Source: Capnocytophaga periodontitidis
Lineage (GTDB): Bacteria; Bacteroidota; Bacteroidia; Flavobacteriales; Flavobacteriaceae
Direction of reading: 5' to 3'
Assembly (NCBI RefSeq): GCF_016126015.1
Contig: NZ_JAEFDB010000005.1
Location: forward strand, 124,001 to 188,000
Length of the DNA: 64,000 nucleotides
The notes under the pieces were generated by a model. The model searched no databases. It was given only the letters and a program-made list of their open reading frames with translations, and was not told where the DNA came from. The translations under genes were made by a program, and so were the position numbers. Position 1 is the first letter of the stretch. Each line of letters begins with the position of its first letter. Positions 7,059 to 15,766 of this stretch are shown here, one piece after another.

Positions 7059-7108
7059 AATTAGTCGTCAAACAAACCGAAGTAATCTGATTTGTTTGAC
7101 GACTAATT
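7059..7108 (-). terminator. Perfect 18-bp inverted repeat, probable terminator of the DUF4874 gene
   Basis: aattagtcgtcaaacaaa (7059-7076) is repeated exactly in reverse complement at 7091-7108 around a 14-nt loop. On the minus strand it begins 22 nt after the stop of the DUF4874/DUF4832 gene and is followed by only four T. It is longer and more perfect than the other terminators in the window and could also be a regulatory site just upstream of the promoter at 7014-7044. Confidence 0.6.
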
Positions 7109-7130
7109 ATTAATTTCTAACTGCTAATTT

Positions 7131-8600
7131 CTAATTCTTAATCTTTATTGAGTGAATCTTGTTGTAACCTGTTGAGGGTTCCCATACTTCTTTATTAGCT
7201 AAACGGATACTATACTCGGGGCGAGAAGATAGACTCTTGTAGGGGTCGGGGAGGTTGAGATATACGTTGTATTCTCCTGCGGTAAGATTTTTAGGAAGAC
7301 TTATCTCTGTACCTACTTCGGTAGTGCTGCCTGCTGCCCATCGGCGAGGGTCAGTATTTACTTTGAAAATATGTTTTTCGCCAGTTCCTTTCTTTGTAAG
7401 GATTATCTGTACATCACGCGGATTAAAAGGTGCTGCAAAACCTTCATTTTTAATCTTCAATTGCAGTTGTAATTTTCCTCCTACTTTGATATTTTCATTG
7501 AATTTTCCCTCAGTAAGCACAAAGCGATAGCCGAGACGTCTTTTGATTTCGTCCATACACTTGTTTTTCCAAAGGTTTAGAATCCCTTCATAATAGTCTT
7601 GGTTGAGGTAGCTCCAATGGTAGGTAGCCATATCTTTTAGGGCGTTACTACACTCGGCATAAGAAGAGTAGCCTGATGCCGGACGGCAAGTTTCGCCCCC
7701 CATTACTACGTATTGAGTTTCATTGGCTACATATTTGCGATGCTCTTGTATGTGGTGGTAGGTGCCTGTATCGTCGTCATCGGCGAGGAAACAATCGTTG
7801 TGAAAACCTATACGAGAAAGGTCACTACCGGTAAAAGCTGTTTGAGCCGTTAGAGCATTCCCTACGCCTATATTTTGAGTGTAGAGTTTGGCTTTTGGGT
7901 AACGCACACTTACCATTCTATCCTTAGGTAAAATGCTCAACTCTTTGGCTAATACCTTCTTGCGCGGTTCATACGCTTGGGCGTTATTAGCAGGCTCAAA
8001 GGTGTAGTGATTCGTGTAATACCATTCACCCCACACCCCTACAAAACCAGATTCCCACACGGCTATAATATCAGCATTTTCTTTGATGATAGGGGCTAAT
8101 TGATTGAGATGTTTTTCTGTCCACTGCCAAGAAGCGTCTCCTTTGCCATTGTTGTAGTCGTTTTGATCGTACGAATAGGCAAAGCGCAACACAACCTTGC
8201 TACCTCCTTCGCGAATAGCACGCATATTATTGCGAATGCGATTTAGAAAGCTTTCTGAAATAGGTTGCTCGCGAAACTCATTCATATAATAGATGGTGAG
8301 TACAAGGCTAAGTCCCTCTTTTTCTCTTTTTTCTTTTACCCAATTGGCATTTAATTGCCAGCTATCACTTTTTTGATCTTGGTGTGTTAAAAAACCTCTT
8401 TCGGGGTTTAAGAATATTTCATTAGTAGGCTGGTAATTCACTATTTGAGTGAGTTGGGTATTAGGGGGTAAGGGTTGGGTAGTTTGCGATTGAGTAGTAG
8501 GTGACTGTGTACCTCCTCCATTGTTAACGTCATCTTCTTTGCTTTGGCAAGAGATAGACACTGCTAATAAAGCGCATAACGTTAAAAAGCATTTTTTCAT
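7131..8600 (-). CDS. DUF4874/DUF4832 lipoprotein, glycosidase-like barrel
   Basis: A 489-residue lipoprotein (signal MKKCFLTLCALLAVSISCQS, lipidated Cys18). A Gln/Thr/Pro-rich linker at about 30-45 (THTQSP-like composition) tethers the folded part. The family signature NEIFLNPERGFLTHQD opens a DUF4874 domain with a TIM-barrel pattern (LSLVLTIYYMNEF, VVLRFAYSYD, ESGFVGVWGEWYYTNH). A C-terminal DUF4832 beta domain covers about 370-489. The Trp/Glu-rich block at the barrel end resembles the active sites of glycoside hydrolases, but activity is unproven. It is the last gene of the glycan-utilisation locus, 86 bp after the GH31 gene, and probably acts at the cell surface on the same substrate. Confidence 0.8.
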   Translation of the reverse strand: MKKCFLTLCALLAVSISCQSKEDDVNNGGGTQSPTTQSQTTQPLPPNTQLTQIVNYQPTNEIFLNPERGFLTHQDQKSDSWQLNANWVKEKREKEGLSLVLTIYYMNEFREQPISESFLNRIRNNMRAIREGGSKVVLRFAYSYDQNDYNNGKGDASWQWTEKHLNQLAPIIKENADIIAVWESGFVGVWGEWYYTNHYTFEPANNAQAYEPRKKVLAKELSILPKDRMVSVRYPKAKLYTQNIGVGNALTAQTAFTGSDLSRIGFHNDCFLADDDDTGTYHHIQEHRKYVANETQYVVMGGETCRPASGYSSYAECSNALKDMATYHWSYLNQDYYEGILNLWKNKCMDEIKRRLGYRFVLTEGKFNENIKVGGKLQLQLKIKNEGFAAPFNPRDVQIILTKKGTGEKHIFKVNTDPRRWAAGSTTEVGTEISLPKNLTAGEYNVYLNLPDPYKSLSSRPEYSIRLANKEVWEPSTGYNKIHSIKIKN

Positions 8601-8630
8601 ATTATTGAATTTTTAATAAGGTTTTCTTTT

Positions 8631-8657
8631 GTAAGGGCGTTTGCAAAACGCCCTTAC
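8631..8657. repeat. REP-like palindrome between the GH31 and DUF4874 genes
   Basis: gtaagggcgtttg and its near-perfect reverse complement (caaaacgcccttac) form a 27-bp palindrome. A related GGGCGT...ACGCCC palindrome sits at 29415-29437 in front of the DUF4294 gene. Confidence 0.7.
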
Positions 8658-8686
8658 ACTGGTTATCAAAACGCTATTATAATTTA

Positions 8687-10270
8687 TTACTTAATCTTTA
8701 CAAAATAAGGCAATCGCTCCAAAGGTACTTTTAGGGTGTATTCTTTACATCCTTTGTACTTCTTGCCTTGTTCGTCTTGCCAAGTGCCTTTGGGGAGTTT
8801 TACCGTGCGAATATCGCTTTCGGTCATTACAGGGGCTATTAAATACTTATCACCTAGCATATATTGGTCTTTGCAATTAGCGAAACCCTGATGAGGAAAA
8901 GCATACTCCATACTGCGCACAATAGGTTCTCCTGTTTGTGCCGATTTTTTAGCTTCGGCTATGATATAGTCGCCTAATTGTTCGTGCCATTTGGCGTATT
9001 TGATACAGATAGCCAAATTCTCTTTCGAGAGAATGCGCCAAGGTGCTACTGAGAATTGCATCATAGGCATCATCGAATGTATTTGGCAAGAGCGCACGAT
9101 GAGCTTCTGATTGAACTTAGTAGGGTCTACATTCAAGAAACTACCATATTCCCCTCCGCCTATCATATCGGGGCAGGCAAATGCATAACCGTTGAGTCCT
9201 GCGGCTATCATATCGGGGACTAAACGGGCTACACCGTCCCAAGAGTAGCTTTTGTCCCCCAAACGCTGTACCAAAGCTTGTCCGCCTAATTTCCAGCAAG
9301 CACGGAACTCGTTGTAGGGGAATTCTAAGCCTAATTTACCCCAGAGGTAGGTCTGCTCGGTATCGTAAGATTTTTGGTCGAAAACCTCTATATCTTCCGC
9401 CAAATAACGCTCTGGGTCACCTCCATCAAACTTAAATCCATCGATGCCGTATTCTTTTTGTAGGTCTTTAAGCATATTCACAAAGTAGGCAAAAGCTTCG
9501 GGATTGCTGAGGTCGTAGCAAGCGCTGAGCCCATTCCACCAATCGAGGATAGCAGGGGTGTCAGCTCCTTTTTTCTTCACTAAATAGCCTTTGTCACGCA
9601 AAAAGCGGTATTCTTGGCTATCGGGCGATACAAATGGGCATACCCATACCATCACTTTGAAGCCCATTTGGTGGAGCTGGTTTATCATTTCCTTAGGTGT
9701 AGGGAACTTATCGGGGCGGAATTGCCATACACCATAGTCTTTTTGCCAGTTGTCATCAATCATTATTACTCCCGTTGGCATTCCGTTGTCCAGAATAGCT
9801 TTGGCGTAGGCTAAAACGTCCTTTTCGTTCTGATTGTAAATAAGTTCTATCCAAGTGTTGTATTGCGGTTTGGTAAAGAACACTTCGGGGGGGATTACCC
9901 CAGAAGGCGGAAAGTATTGTTTACTCACTGCCTGATAGGCACTTTTAAGGGTAGAGCCTGCTGTGTGGCAACTCACCTCAGCCCGTGAAGGCGTGATAAG
10001 TATCTTTCCTTCTTTAAATTGGTAAGCAAAAGGAGCCTCCGAAGTGATGTAACGCCCTTGATTAGAGTACAGAAAGGGCACCGATTGATTGTTAAAATTC
10101 TCGGTGCGCAAGTTGTAAATGCGCTCCGATGGTTGGTAAGGCATTTCTTTGCCTACGCCCGTAAAGCCACCCCACCATTGTTCATTGGGTAGTAGGGTGA
10201 TTTCAGTGGGCTGTTGTGCACTCGCCCATAGCGAACTGCACAAAGTAATAAAAGCAAATATTCTTTTCAT
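8687..10270 (-). CDS. Glycoside hydrolase family 31 enzyme (alpha-glucosidase/xylosidase-like)
   Basis: A 527-residue secreted or periplasmic enzyme with signal peptide MKRIFAFITLCSSLWASAQQ. The (beta/alpha)8 barrel carries GVIMIDDNW, GFKVMVWVCPFVSPD and the GH31 nucleophile region GIDGFKFDGGD, with D282 as the likely nucleophile. The likely acid/base is D345 in YSWDGVARLVPDM. The C-terminus has the usual distal beta domain with YMLGDKYLIAPV and LPKGTWQDE. GH31 enzymes retain alpha-configuration and cut terminal alpha-glucosyl, xylosyl or related residues. The protein is shorter than many GH31 enzymes because the N-terminal beta domain is reduced. It follows the hybrid regulator in the SusCD locus and presumably trims the imported glycan. 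Precise specificity cannot be read. Confidence 0.88.
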   Translation of the reverse strand: MKRIFAFITLCSSLWASAQQPTEITLLPNEQWWGGFTGVGKEMPYQPSERIYNLRTENFNNQSVPFLYSNQGRYITSEAPFAYQFKEGKILITPSRAEVSCHTAGSTLKSAYQAVSKQYFPPSGVIPPEVFFTKPQYNTWIELIYNQNEKDVLAYAKAILDNGMPTGVIMIDDNWQKDYGVWQFRPDKFPTPKEMINQLHQMGFKVMVWVCPFVSPDSQEYRFLRDKGYLVKKKGADTPAILDWWNGLSACYDLSNPEAFAYFVNMLKDLQKEYGIDGFKFDGGDPERYLAEDIEVFDQKSYDTEQTYLWGKLGLEFPYNEFRACWKLGGQALVQRLGDKSYSWDGVARLVPDMIAAGLNGYAFACPDMIGGGEYGSFLNVDPTKFNQKLIVRSCQIHSMMPMMQFSVAPWRILSKENLAICIKYAKWHEQLGDYIIAEAKKSAQTGEPIVRSMEYAFPHQGFANCKDQYMLGDKYLIAPVMTESDIRTVKLPKGTWQDEQGKKYKGCKEYTLKVPLERLPYFVKIK

Positions 10271-10291
10271 TTGTATGTTTTTAGGTGTTAG

Positions 10292-10331
10292 TTGCCCCCG
10301 ACCCCCCGAAGGGGGACAATCCGAAAAAGTG
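10292..10331 (-). repeat. Dispersed C/G-rich palindromic repeat, copy 1
   Basis: Read on the minus strand, actttttcggattgtccccc is followed by ttcggggggtcgggggc. The same order of motifs (TTTTGCGG-TTGTC then CCCCC/GGGGG arms) recurs near 26566-26612 and 48341-48437. It lies between the GH31 start and the end of the regulator gene and may act as a terminator or mRNA stabiliser. Confidence 0.65.
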
Positions 10332-10432
10332 ATAATGTACTGTAAAATTAGTTATTGATTATTTCTTAAAACTTATTTGTATTATTAGCCGTTAGCTTTA
10401 CTCATATACTTAGCTGTGAGCCCTCGCTGGCT

Positions 10433-13400
10433 TTATCTCTTACCTGAGATAAATTCTGAGGGTGATACCCCAAATTGTTCTTTAAAAGCTCTTGTAAAAT
10501 ACGACGGACTATCGATTCCCACTTCGTAGCACACTTCACTGATGAGTTTATCAGTAGTTTTGAGCAGTTCGGCAGCTTTGTCTAAGCGTATTTTGCGAAT
10601 GTAGTTCGCCAAGGTAAGCTCTGTAGCTTGTTTGACAAAGCTGTACAACTTAGTGCGGTTCATACCGAGTTCAAGGCAGAGGTTATCTACCGAGAAATGT
10701 GGGTTTTGCATATTGGTCACTACCAAGTGAGTGAGCTTGTCTAACTGTTCTTGTTGTTTTTTATCAATCACTTTCTGACGGATATTCTCAATAGGAGCGT
10801 GTTGTTTGCTCTTGTTGAGCAAGTTGCGCACATTGGTTTTGAGCAGTTTCACATCAAAAGGTTTCGTAAGGTAGGCATCAGCTCCTAACTCAATTCCTTC
10901 TATTTGCGACTCTACTTGCGATTTCGCCGTGAGCAATATCACAGGGATAAAGCAGGTTTGCAGGTTCTTTTTCAGGATAGCACAAAGCTCAAATCCGTCA
11001 ATTTTAGGCATCATCACATCCGATATGACTAAATTAGGAAAATGCTGATTACACTTCTCAATGGCTTGTTCACCGTCGGAGGCGAGAATGATGTTGTACT
11101 CTTTGATAAAGATGTTTTTGAGTATCATCAGTACCTCGTGATTGTCGTCTACTAAAAGCAAGGTAGGTTTATCTTCCTGAGGCAAATTTAACATTTCGTC
11201 CTCGTCTTCGCATATATGTTCATACTCAACCGCATAGTCCGATAAGTATTCTTTCAGCTGAAAAGCACTGTCCTGTAACTTCTGTTCGGGCAATAAGTAA
11301 CTATCGTCCATAGGGAAGGTGATGATAACTTCGGTACCTACATTGGGCTTACTGCTAATGATAATCCCACCGCGATGCGCTTCAACTAATGATTTTACCA
11401 AAGAAAGCCCGATGCCCGAACCTACTCTTTTTTGCCCCAACCCCTCTACACGGTGGAAGCGTTCAAAGATTTCGGATAAGGCATTCTTCTCCAACCCTAC
11501 GCCTTCATCTTGCACTTTTACCACCAACTGTTTGCCTGGCAAGGTATGCATAGTGTTCTCAAAGGCGTTCTTGTAGAGCGGTGTGAGCTCGCTCAAATTC
11601 TCTACCGAAATCGATAAGCGTATAGTGCTTCCCGCATTGGAGTACCTAATAGCATTGGAAAGAATATTCGAAAGTATCTTGCTAAAATACTTCTCATCTA
11701 ACCACAACTTTACTTCTTGTTCAGGTAGTGTTAATTGCAACGTTATAGCCACTTTGCTTGCCCACTCCTTAAACTCGTTGTAAATGGCTTGCACATAGCT
11801 GTTTGCCGAAATATAATTGGCTTTTAGCTGAGGTGTATACACGTCCATACGGTGTATTTCAAGCAGTTCGTTCACCATATTACTGAGCTTACCCGTATTG
11901 CGTTTGAGGGTATGCACATACTTATTGGAAGGCATTTCCTCTTCCATTTCAGTTACTGCGTGGCTCATTAGGGTAAGTGGTGTACGGAACTCGTGTGAGA
12001 CGTCTGTAAAGAACTGCATTTTCATCTGCATTAGCTCTTCTTTATGTCGCTCTTTTTCCTCTTGTACAGCTATGGTATGTTTCATTTGCGTCCATCGCAT
12101 AAAGTACCTGAAACCTATGTACAGCAAGCCTGCAAGGGCAAGTGCATAGAGGGTGTACGCCCACCACGTAAGCCAAAAAGGAGGCTTGGAAACCACTGTA
12201 AGCTCGGTCTGCGCTCCGCTCCACTGTTGCCAATCGCCTACCTCTACTAATAGTTTGTAAGTACCATAAGGGAGCTTTTGGTAAGTGGCGTGTGGGGCAG
12301 GGTCATTCACGGCTATATAATGCCAATCAGTGTCGTAATCCTCTAATTTATAACGGTAGCGCAACCGCTGAGGGGCATTGTATGACAAAGTGGTGAAGTA
12401 CACCGAAAAATCGTTGTTCGGGTACGCTATCGAAAGCGCATCGGTAAACTCTATACACGAATTGACTACTTTGCCGTTGTTTTCAAACCTGCTAAAATGT
12501 ACTCTTAGGTGAGCTGACGAAAACATTTGCGCTTGTGGTTTGAAATAGTTAAAGCCGTGTGAGCCTCCAAAGTACAGATTCCCCTCAGCATCTTTGCAAG
12601 AGGAAGCCGTCCCGAAACTGTGTCCTTGCAAGCCATCGTTGTTGCTGAAAGCCGCAAAACGTTTTAGTTTTGTATCAAAGAAACTCAAGTAAAAGCCTCC
12701 ACACCACACATTGCCAAAAGCATCTACTTCCACACTTTCAATATCGTTAGAGGTTGCCCCTTCATCTATGCCGTAATGTTCCGCAGTATAAGTGAGTTTG
12801 CCATTAGCGTTATCAGTGAGAACCACCTTGTTGAGTCCGCTACCCATAGTGCCTATCCAATAAGTATCTTTGTCTTTATCAATTGCCCAAAGATAATTAC
12901 TACTCAGGCTGTGCGGGGTTTTAGCGTCGGCAACGTATTTGAGCACACGCACTACTTCACCTTTGGCATTGAGTTGCAATCGGTTTAACCCCATTACTGA
13001 GGTTATCACCAGTTCGTTCTTAGCCTTATCCACATATATTTTGTGAAGCTTGTTAGTAGATAACCTACGAGGTTCAGGCGTTGTTTCGGTAAAGGTGTAG
13101 ACGTTTTGCCATTGTCCTTTTTGCTCTTCAAAGCACTCCAATCCTGAATAGGTAGTAATCCACAAACGGTGAAAGGTATCGAGCTTGATATCAAATATAT
13201 AATCGTTGCACTGTGTTGCAAACGAACCGATAATGCGTCGGCTTTGCTTGTCTATCACCCATACCCGTTCGCGAACCGATACGTACAAGTGTGCTTTATC
13301 GCTCTGAATACTCGTAACGTTAGGCGAAAGCTCAGGAGCATTGCAATAGTGCTCGTCTAACTGCTGACTCTGGGTGTGAAACCTAATCACTCCGCCGAAC

Positions 13401-14563
13401 TTATTGCCTATATACACAAAACCATCGGGGTCGTAGTGCATCGTGCTTACAAACTCCGAACCCACTTTGCTTTGCGGTTTTATCCATACCGTCTTGAAGA
13501 ACGCATCGCGCGTACTGCTGTACGATACACCATTAGACCAAGCCGATACCCACAAATTGCTCTCCTTGTCTAAGAACACACTGTTGATATGATTGCTTGC
13601 CGAGTACGGATTCAAAGGCGAGTGACTGTGTTCTTTCAGCAGAGAAAGACTGTTTTTATCCAACTGAAAGATACTTTCTTCATTCACTACCCACACGTAT
13701 TGCCCGCTCAGTGTAAGAGAAAGCAAATGTTTGTTCAGGTCAAATTCCTTTTTAGCAACTATCGCATAGGTGTTATCGGGCTTACAGGCGTACTTCACTA
13801 AGCTATCTCGGTAAATCACCCACAAGTAGCCATCGGCATAGAGCATCTTTACGATACCCGAACCTATGTTGTTCACCTTTTCAGGTAGGGCTTTTAATCT
13901 GCCCTTGTCACGAACGTAAGCCGATAACCAAGGGAACCCCGAAAGCCACACTTCTCCTTTTTCGCTCACTGCTATTTGCGGATTGAGTTGCGAAGTAGTG
14001 AGTTGTGAGGCAGAGCCAATAGGCAATGTTTTTAGCGTAAGTGCCTTCTCGCGCTGATTCCACACTACTTTAGCACGCCTAATTTGGTTTTCGCTCAAAA
14101 GCCAAAGTTCATTATTTGTGCCTTTTTGTAAGAGTTTTACTTTGGTATAGAAAGCCAAATCAAGAGGGTCGTCTATTTTGAAATTGACAAACTGTTTGAG
14201 CCGAATATCAAAACAAGCTACTCCTGCTTCGGTAGCTACCCAAAGGTAACGCCCCATAGGTTGCAAGCTGTACACACGGTTGTAGTACACCGAGTTGATA
14301 GGGTCTTGCTCGTACTTGTAGGCATCAAGGGTATAGCCATCGAAACGGTTGAGCCCTCTGTGGGTGCCTAACCAAATAAAGCCCAACGAATCCTGAGCAA
14401 TGCAAGTAACGTTGTCGTGCAACAAGCCTTCATTGCGCGTAAGATGGTGGAAAAGGAAAGTTTCTTGCGCTTGTGTTCTCACCACCACCCCCTCTGTGAA
14501 AGCGATAGGAAAGAGAAAATGCCACAACAGCAGGATTCGCAGGAGCTTTATCGTTCTGTCCAT
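10433..14563 (-). CDS. Hybrid two-component system regulator (sensor kinase, receiver and AraC output in one chain)
   Basis: A 1376-residue inner-membrane sensor-regulator of the type that controls glycan loci in Bacteroidota. After a signal peptide, about 700 residues of two-component propeller (Reg_prop) repeats (for example FIWLGTHRGLNRFDGY near residue 63) form a periplasmic sensor. A Y_Y_Y domain and a membrane helix at about 795-817 follow. The kinase core has the H box FTDVSHEFRTPL (H856), N box NILSNAIRY and G box GSGIGLSLVKSL. The receiver domain has LLLVDDN and phospho-acceptor D1182 in VISDVMMPKIDG. The AraC-type HTH ends in YFTRAFKEQFGVSPSEF. It probably binds an oligosaccharide released from the cognate glycan and activates susCD. 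Its own promoter is at 14587-14616. Confidence 0.95.
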   Translation of the reverse strand: MDRTIKLLRILLLWHFLFPIAFTEGVVVRTQAQETFLFHHLTRNEGLLHDNVTCIAQDSLGFIWLGTHRGLNRFDGYTLDAYKYEQDPINSVYYNRVYSLQPMGRYLWVATEAGVACFDIRLKQFVNFKIDDPLDLAFYTKVKLLQKGTNNELWLLSENQIRRAKVVWNQREKALTLKTLPIGSASQLTTSQLNPQIAVSEKGEVWLSGFPWLSAYVRDKGRLKALPEKVNNIGSGIVKMLYADGYLWVIYRDSLVKYACKPDNTYAIVAKKEFDLNKHLLSLTLSGQYVWVVNEESIFQLDKNSLSLLKEHSHSPLNPYSASNHINSVFLDKESNLWVSAWSNGVSYSSTRDAFFKTVWIKPQSKVGSEFVSTMHYDPDGFVYIGNKFGGVIRFHTQSQQLDEHYCNAPELSPNVTSIQSDKAHLYVSVRERVWVIDKQSRRIIGSFATQCNDYIFDIKLDTFHRLWITTYSGLECFEEQKGQWQNVYTFTETTPEPRRLSTNKLHKIYVDKAKNELVITSVMGLNRLQLNAKGEVVRVLKYVADAKTPHSLSSNYLWAIDKDKDTYWIGTMGSGLNKVVLTDNANGKLTYTAEHYGIDEGATSNDIESVEVDAFGNVWCGGFYLSFFDTKLKRFAAFSNNDGLQGHSFGTASSCKDAEGNLYFGGSHGFNYFKPQAQMFSSAHLRVHFSRFENNGKVVNSCIEFTDALSIAYPNNDFSVYFTTLSYNAPQRLRYRYKLEDYDTDWHYIAVNDPAPHATYQKLPYGTYKLLVEVGDWQQWSGAQTELTVVSKPPFWLTWWAYTLYALALAGLLYIGFRYFMRWTQMKHTIAVQEEKERHKEELMQMKMQFFTDVSHEFRTPLTLMSHAVTEMEEEMPSNKYVHTLKRNTGKLSNMVNELLEIHRMDVYTPQLKANYISANSYVQAIYNEFKEWASKVAITLQLTLPEQEVKLWLDEKYFSKILSNILSNAIRYSNAGSTIRLSISVENLSELTPLYKNAFENTMHTLPGKQLVVKVQDEGVGLEKNALSEIFERFHRVEGLGQKRVGSGIGLSLVKSLVEAHRGGIIISSKPNVGTEVIITFPMDDSYLLPEQKLQDSAFQLKEYLSDYAVEYEHICEDEDEMLNLPQEDKPTLLLVDDNHEVLMILKNIFIKEYNIILASDGEQAIEKCNQHFPNLVISDVMMPKIDGFELCAILKKNLQTCFIPVILLTAKSQVESQIEGIELGADAYLTKPFDVKLLKTNVRNLLNKSKQHAPIENIRQKVIDKKQQEQLDKLTHLVVTNMQNPHFSVDNLCLELGMNRTKLYSFVKQATELTLANYIRKIRLDKAAELLKTTDKLISEVCYEVGIDSPSYFTRAFKEQFGVSPSEFISGKR

Positions 14564-14586
14564 TTGTTAAAAATTCATTTAAAGGG

Positions 14587-14616
14587 CAAAAATATTAAAC
14601 AATTGACAATTAACAA
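14587..14616 (-). promoter_or_regulatory. Promoter for the hybrid two-component regulator
   Basis: Minus strand TTG (14616-14614), 19-nt spacer, TATTTTTG (14594-14587). The ATG at 14563 follows by ~23 nt. The upstream sequence is rich in the AATTGACAATTAACAATTAA-type repeat seen between many genes here. Confidence 0.65.
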
Positions 14617-14633
14617 TTAATAAATAACACAAT

Positions 14634-14659
14634 TGTCATTCGTAACTCGTCATTCGTAA
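14634..14659. repeat. 14-bp tandem repeat, about two units
   Basis: Two adjoining copies of a 14-bp unit (tcgtcattcgtaac, the first with one change). The same unit occurs 2.6 times at 24103-24138 between trpC and the unknown gene, so this is a dispersed tandem repeat family. Confidence 0.7.
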
Positions 14660-14781
14660 TTATTTACGGTGTTACTGTAATTTTGATAGTCCGGTATTCA
14701 GTGTTGTACTTGTACTCGTTGGCACTTACAGTTCCTACATCAGTTTTATAGCCGTCTTTTGAATAGCTTTTAAAACCACTG

Positions 14782-15765
14782 CTACTGCCCCACTACCACT
14801 ACCTCATAAGTTCCTGCTTTGTCATACGTATGAGTGTATTTAGTCACACCAGAATCATCGGTAATGGTAATACCTTTTCCTGTATCGAAAGCCTTATAGT
14901 CAATAGCTCCAAAGTTAGCCGATTCAACAAAGTAATCGCCTATATAACCAATGCCAGCACCCACGGTAGTAAACAGAATCTGAATATAAGAAAGCGTTGC
15001 CATTTTTTTGTTTACAGCACTTTCCCACGCTGAAATGGTACGACCAATATCAAAAGTGTAATCGGTATACTCAGTTTTGGGTTCTACAAATAAATCCCAA
15101 ACGGTTTCTTTTTTGAAAGTGACTGCTGTTTCTCCTTCAGCAATTCCTCCTAAGAATATCACGATAGGGAACTTTGTTTCTTCGGGGTGTTCGCTTTGGT
15201 CGTTAGTACTTTTCAAAGTAGTTGTCGCAAACTTCATTCGTAAAGTCATCTTCTTGTTACTTCCTACTTTGGTGTTTACATTAAGGCGCAAAGCTTCATA
15301 CCACCAGTTAGGGTGTTTGGCATTCACTTTTACTACATTTTTACCTATGGTAGCATCGGTTACTACTTCGGCTTGTTTGCCCACTAAGTTATCACCGCTA
15401 TTGGCGTTGCGCACTTCAAAAGCGCCATTAGCTAAAGTAGTGCTCCCTACTTGTGTAGAAGTAAAGTCTACTTTGTAAGGTTTCACATCAGGGTCGGTAG
15501 GGCGATAGTTTTTACCTTGTAATTCCTCTGAAGTCTTCCCTTTGAGTACATTGTCTATACTCTTTTGGTAATCGTGCCCTTCATCACCGGTGTAAATAGC
15601 CAAAGCATTTACATTATGATGAATAGTAAAAGTTACGGGGTCGCCTACCTTCACTTGGGTTTTATCAGCTGTTACTGATAGGTCTACGTCTTCAGGTTTA
15701 TCCTTAGTACAAGCACCCAAAGCCGTGAGTAGCAAACTGCTAATGAGTAATATATATGTTTTCAT
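14782..15765 (-). CDS. SusE/F-position lipoprotein, probably frameshifted near the 3' end
   Basis: A 327-residue lipoprotein (signal ending LLLTALGACTK, Cys19) encoded 1 nt after the SusD gene. The N-terminal part has a PKD-like strand pattern (DKTQVKVGDPVTFTIHHNVN) followed by LAIYTGDEGHDYQ, which resembles DUF5017-type surface proteins. It probably binds the glycan at the surface beside SusD. The frame stops after GTYEVVVVGQ. If one G is removed from the four-G run at 14788-14791, the frame continues for about 39 more residues (SSSGFKSYSKDGYK and onward to KITVTP) and stops at 14664-14666. That continuation reads as the natural end of the beta domain. Either the gene carries a real +1 insertion or the base is a sequencing error. 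Confidence 0.75.
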   Translation of the reverse strand: MKTYILLISSLLLTALGACTKDKPEDVDLSVTADKTQVKVGDPVTFTIHHNVNALAIYTGDEGHDYQKSIDNVLKGKTSEELQGKNYRPTDPDVKPYKVDFTSTQVGSTTLANGAFEVRNANSGDNLVGKQAEVVTDATIGKNVVKVNAKHPNWWYEALRLNVNTKVGSNKKMTLRMKFATTTLKSTNDQSEHPEETKFPIVIFLGGIAEGETAVTFKKETVWDLFVEPKTEYTDYTFDIGRTISAWESAVNKKMATLSYIQILFTTVGAGIGYIGDYFVESANFGAIDYKAFDTGKGITITDDSGVTKYTHTYDKAGTYEVVVVGQ

Positions 15766-15766
15766 T

